5,238 nt of DNA from Salinivirga sp964413185 (GTDB lineage Bacteria > Bacteroidota > Bacteroidia > Bacteroidales > Salinivirgaceae), in NCBI GenBank assembly GCA_964413185.1, contig CAYPSX010000254.1, forward strand, positions 1 through 5,238, read 5' to 3'. Shown here one piece after another: positions 5,138-5,238 of the stretch (positions within the stretch are counted from its first letter, which is position 1; every line of letters begins with the position of its first letter). The notes under the pieces were generated by a model. The model was not told the origin of the DNA. It did not search any database and saw only the letters and a program-made list of their open reading frames with translations. The translations under genes were made by a program, and so were the position numbers.

Positions 5138-5238
5138 GGCAAGTCACGGTGCGAGTTCCCAGTTCAGCGCCCGAAAAAGAGATATCATTCCGAAAAATAA
5201 AGCAGAGACTCGCGCCGTGACTAAGCGCAGGCCGGAAC
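5138..5238. repeat. Direct repeat B (right border of HEPN-MNT), with stem-loop
   Basis: This is the second copy of the repeat at 4031-4130, in the same orientation and starting 1107 bases later. The arms AGTCACGGTGCGAGT (5142-5156) and ACTCGCGCCGTGACT (5208-5222) pair at all 15 positions if one G-U pair is allowed, across a 51-base loop. The match to copy A is still continuing when the window ends, so the true repeat is probably longer. Confidence 0.85.

Noticed and set aside
451..5222. CRISPR-like repeats
   Set aside because: There are only three copies, two of them kilobases from the first, each with long internal loops and no regular spacers.
4031..5238. Integron cassette with attC sites
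   Set aside because: The folded repeats around a toxin-antitoxin pair recall attC-bounded cassettes, but I cannot find the RYYYAAC/GTTRRRY core pair in the right places and no integrase is in view.

Overview
The window looks like a chromosomal piece of a member of the Bacteroidota, probably order Bacteroidales. This rests on three things. First, there is a DUF5686 outer-membrane-type protein with an N-terminal carboxypeptidase-regulatory-like domain, a family typical of that phylum. Second, promoters match the Bacteroidota pattern TTTG / TAnnTTTG. Third, Shine-Dalgarno sequences are absent from most starts. The genus cannot be told from the sequence alone.

Layout, left to right. Positions 1-104 (minus) hold the first 34 codons of an AbrB/MazE-type antitoxin that runs off the left edge. 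Positions 105-735 have no gene but are dense in structure: a candidate promoter for the antitoxin, an inverted pair of REP-like palindromes around a further hairpin, an 82-base stem-loop with 15-base arms, and small palindromes near the end of the next operon. Positions 736-3903 (minus) carry a two-gene operon transcribed from a well-formed promoter at about 3923-3954: an rRNA pseudouridine synthase of the RsuA/RluB family, then, 18 bases later, the DUF5686 protein. Positions 4031-4130 and 5138-5238 are two copies of a 100-base direct repeat. Each contains an 80-81-base stem-loop of the same design as the one at 451-532. Between them, on the plus strand, lies an AT-rich HEPN-MNT gene pair (4256-4663 and 4636-4950, overlapping by 28 bases), which is a probable toxin-antitoxin or minimal nucleotidyltransferase module with its own promoter.

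How it fits together. The pseudouridine synthase/DUF5686 pair looks like ordinary chromosomal gene content. It is bordered on both sides by accessory material: an antitoxin gene on the left, and a repeat-bounded HEPN-MNT cassette on the right. The most unusual signal is the stem-loop family. Its three copies keep a loop of 50-52 bases and preserve pairing through compensatory changes in both arms. Two of the copies bracket the HEPN-MNT pair as direct repeats. I could not assign this repeat to a known family from the sequence alone.
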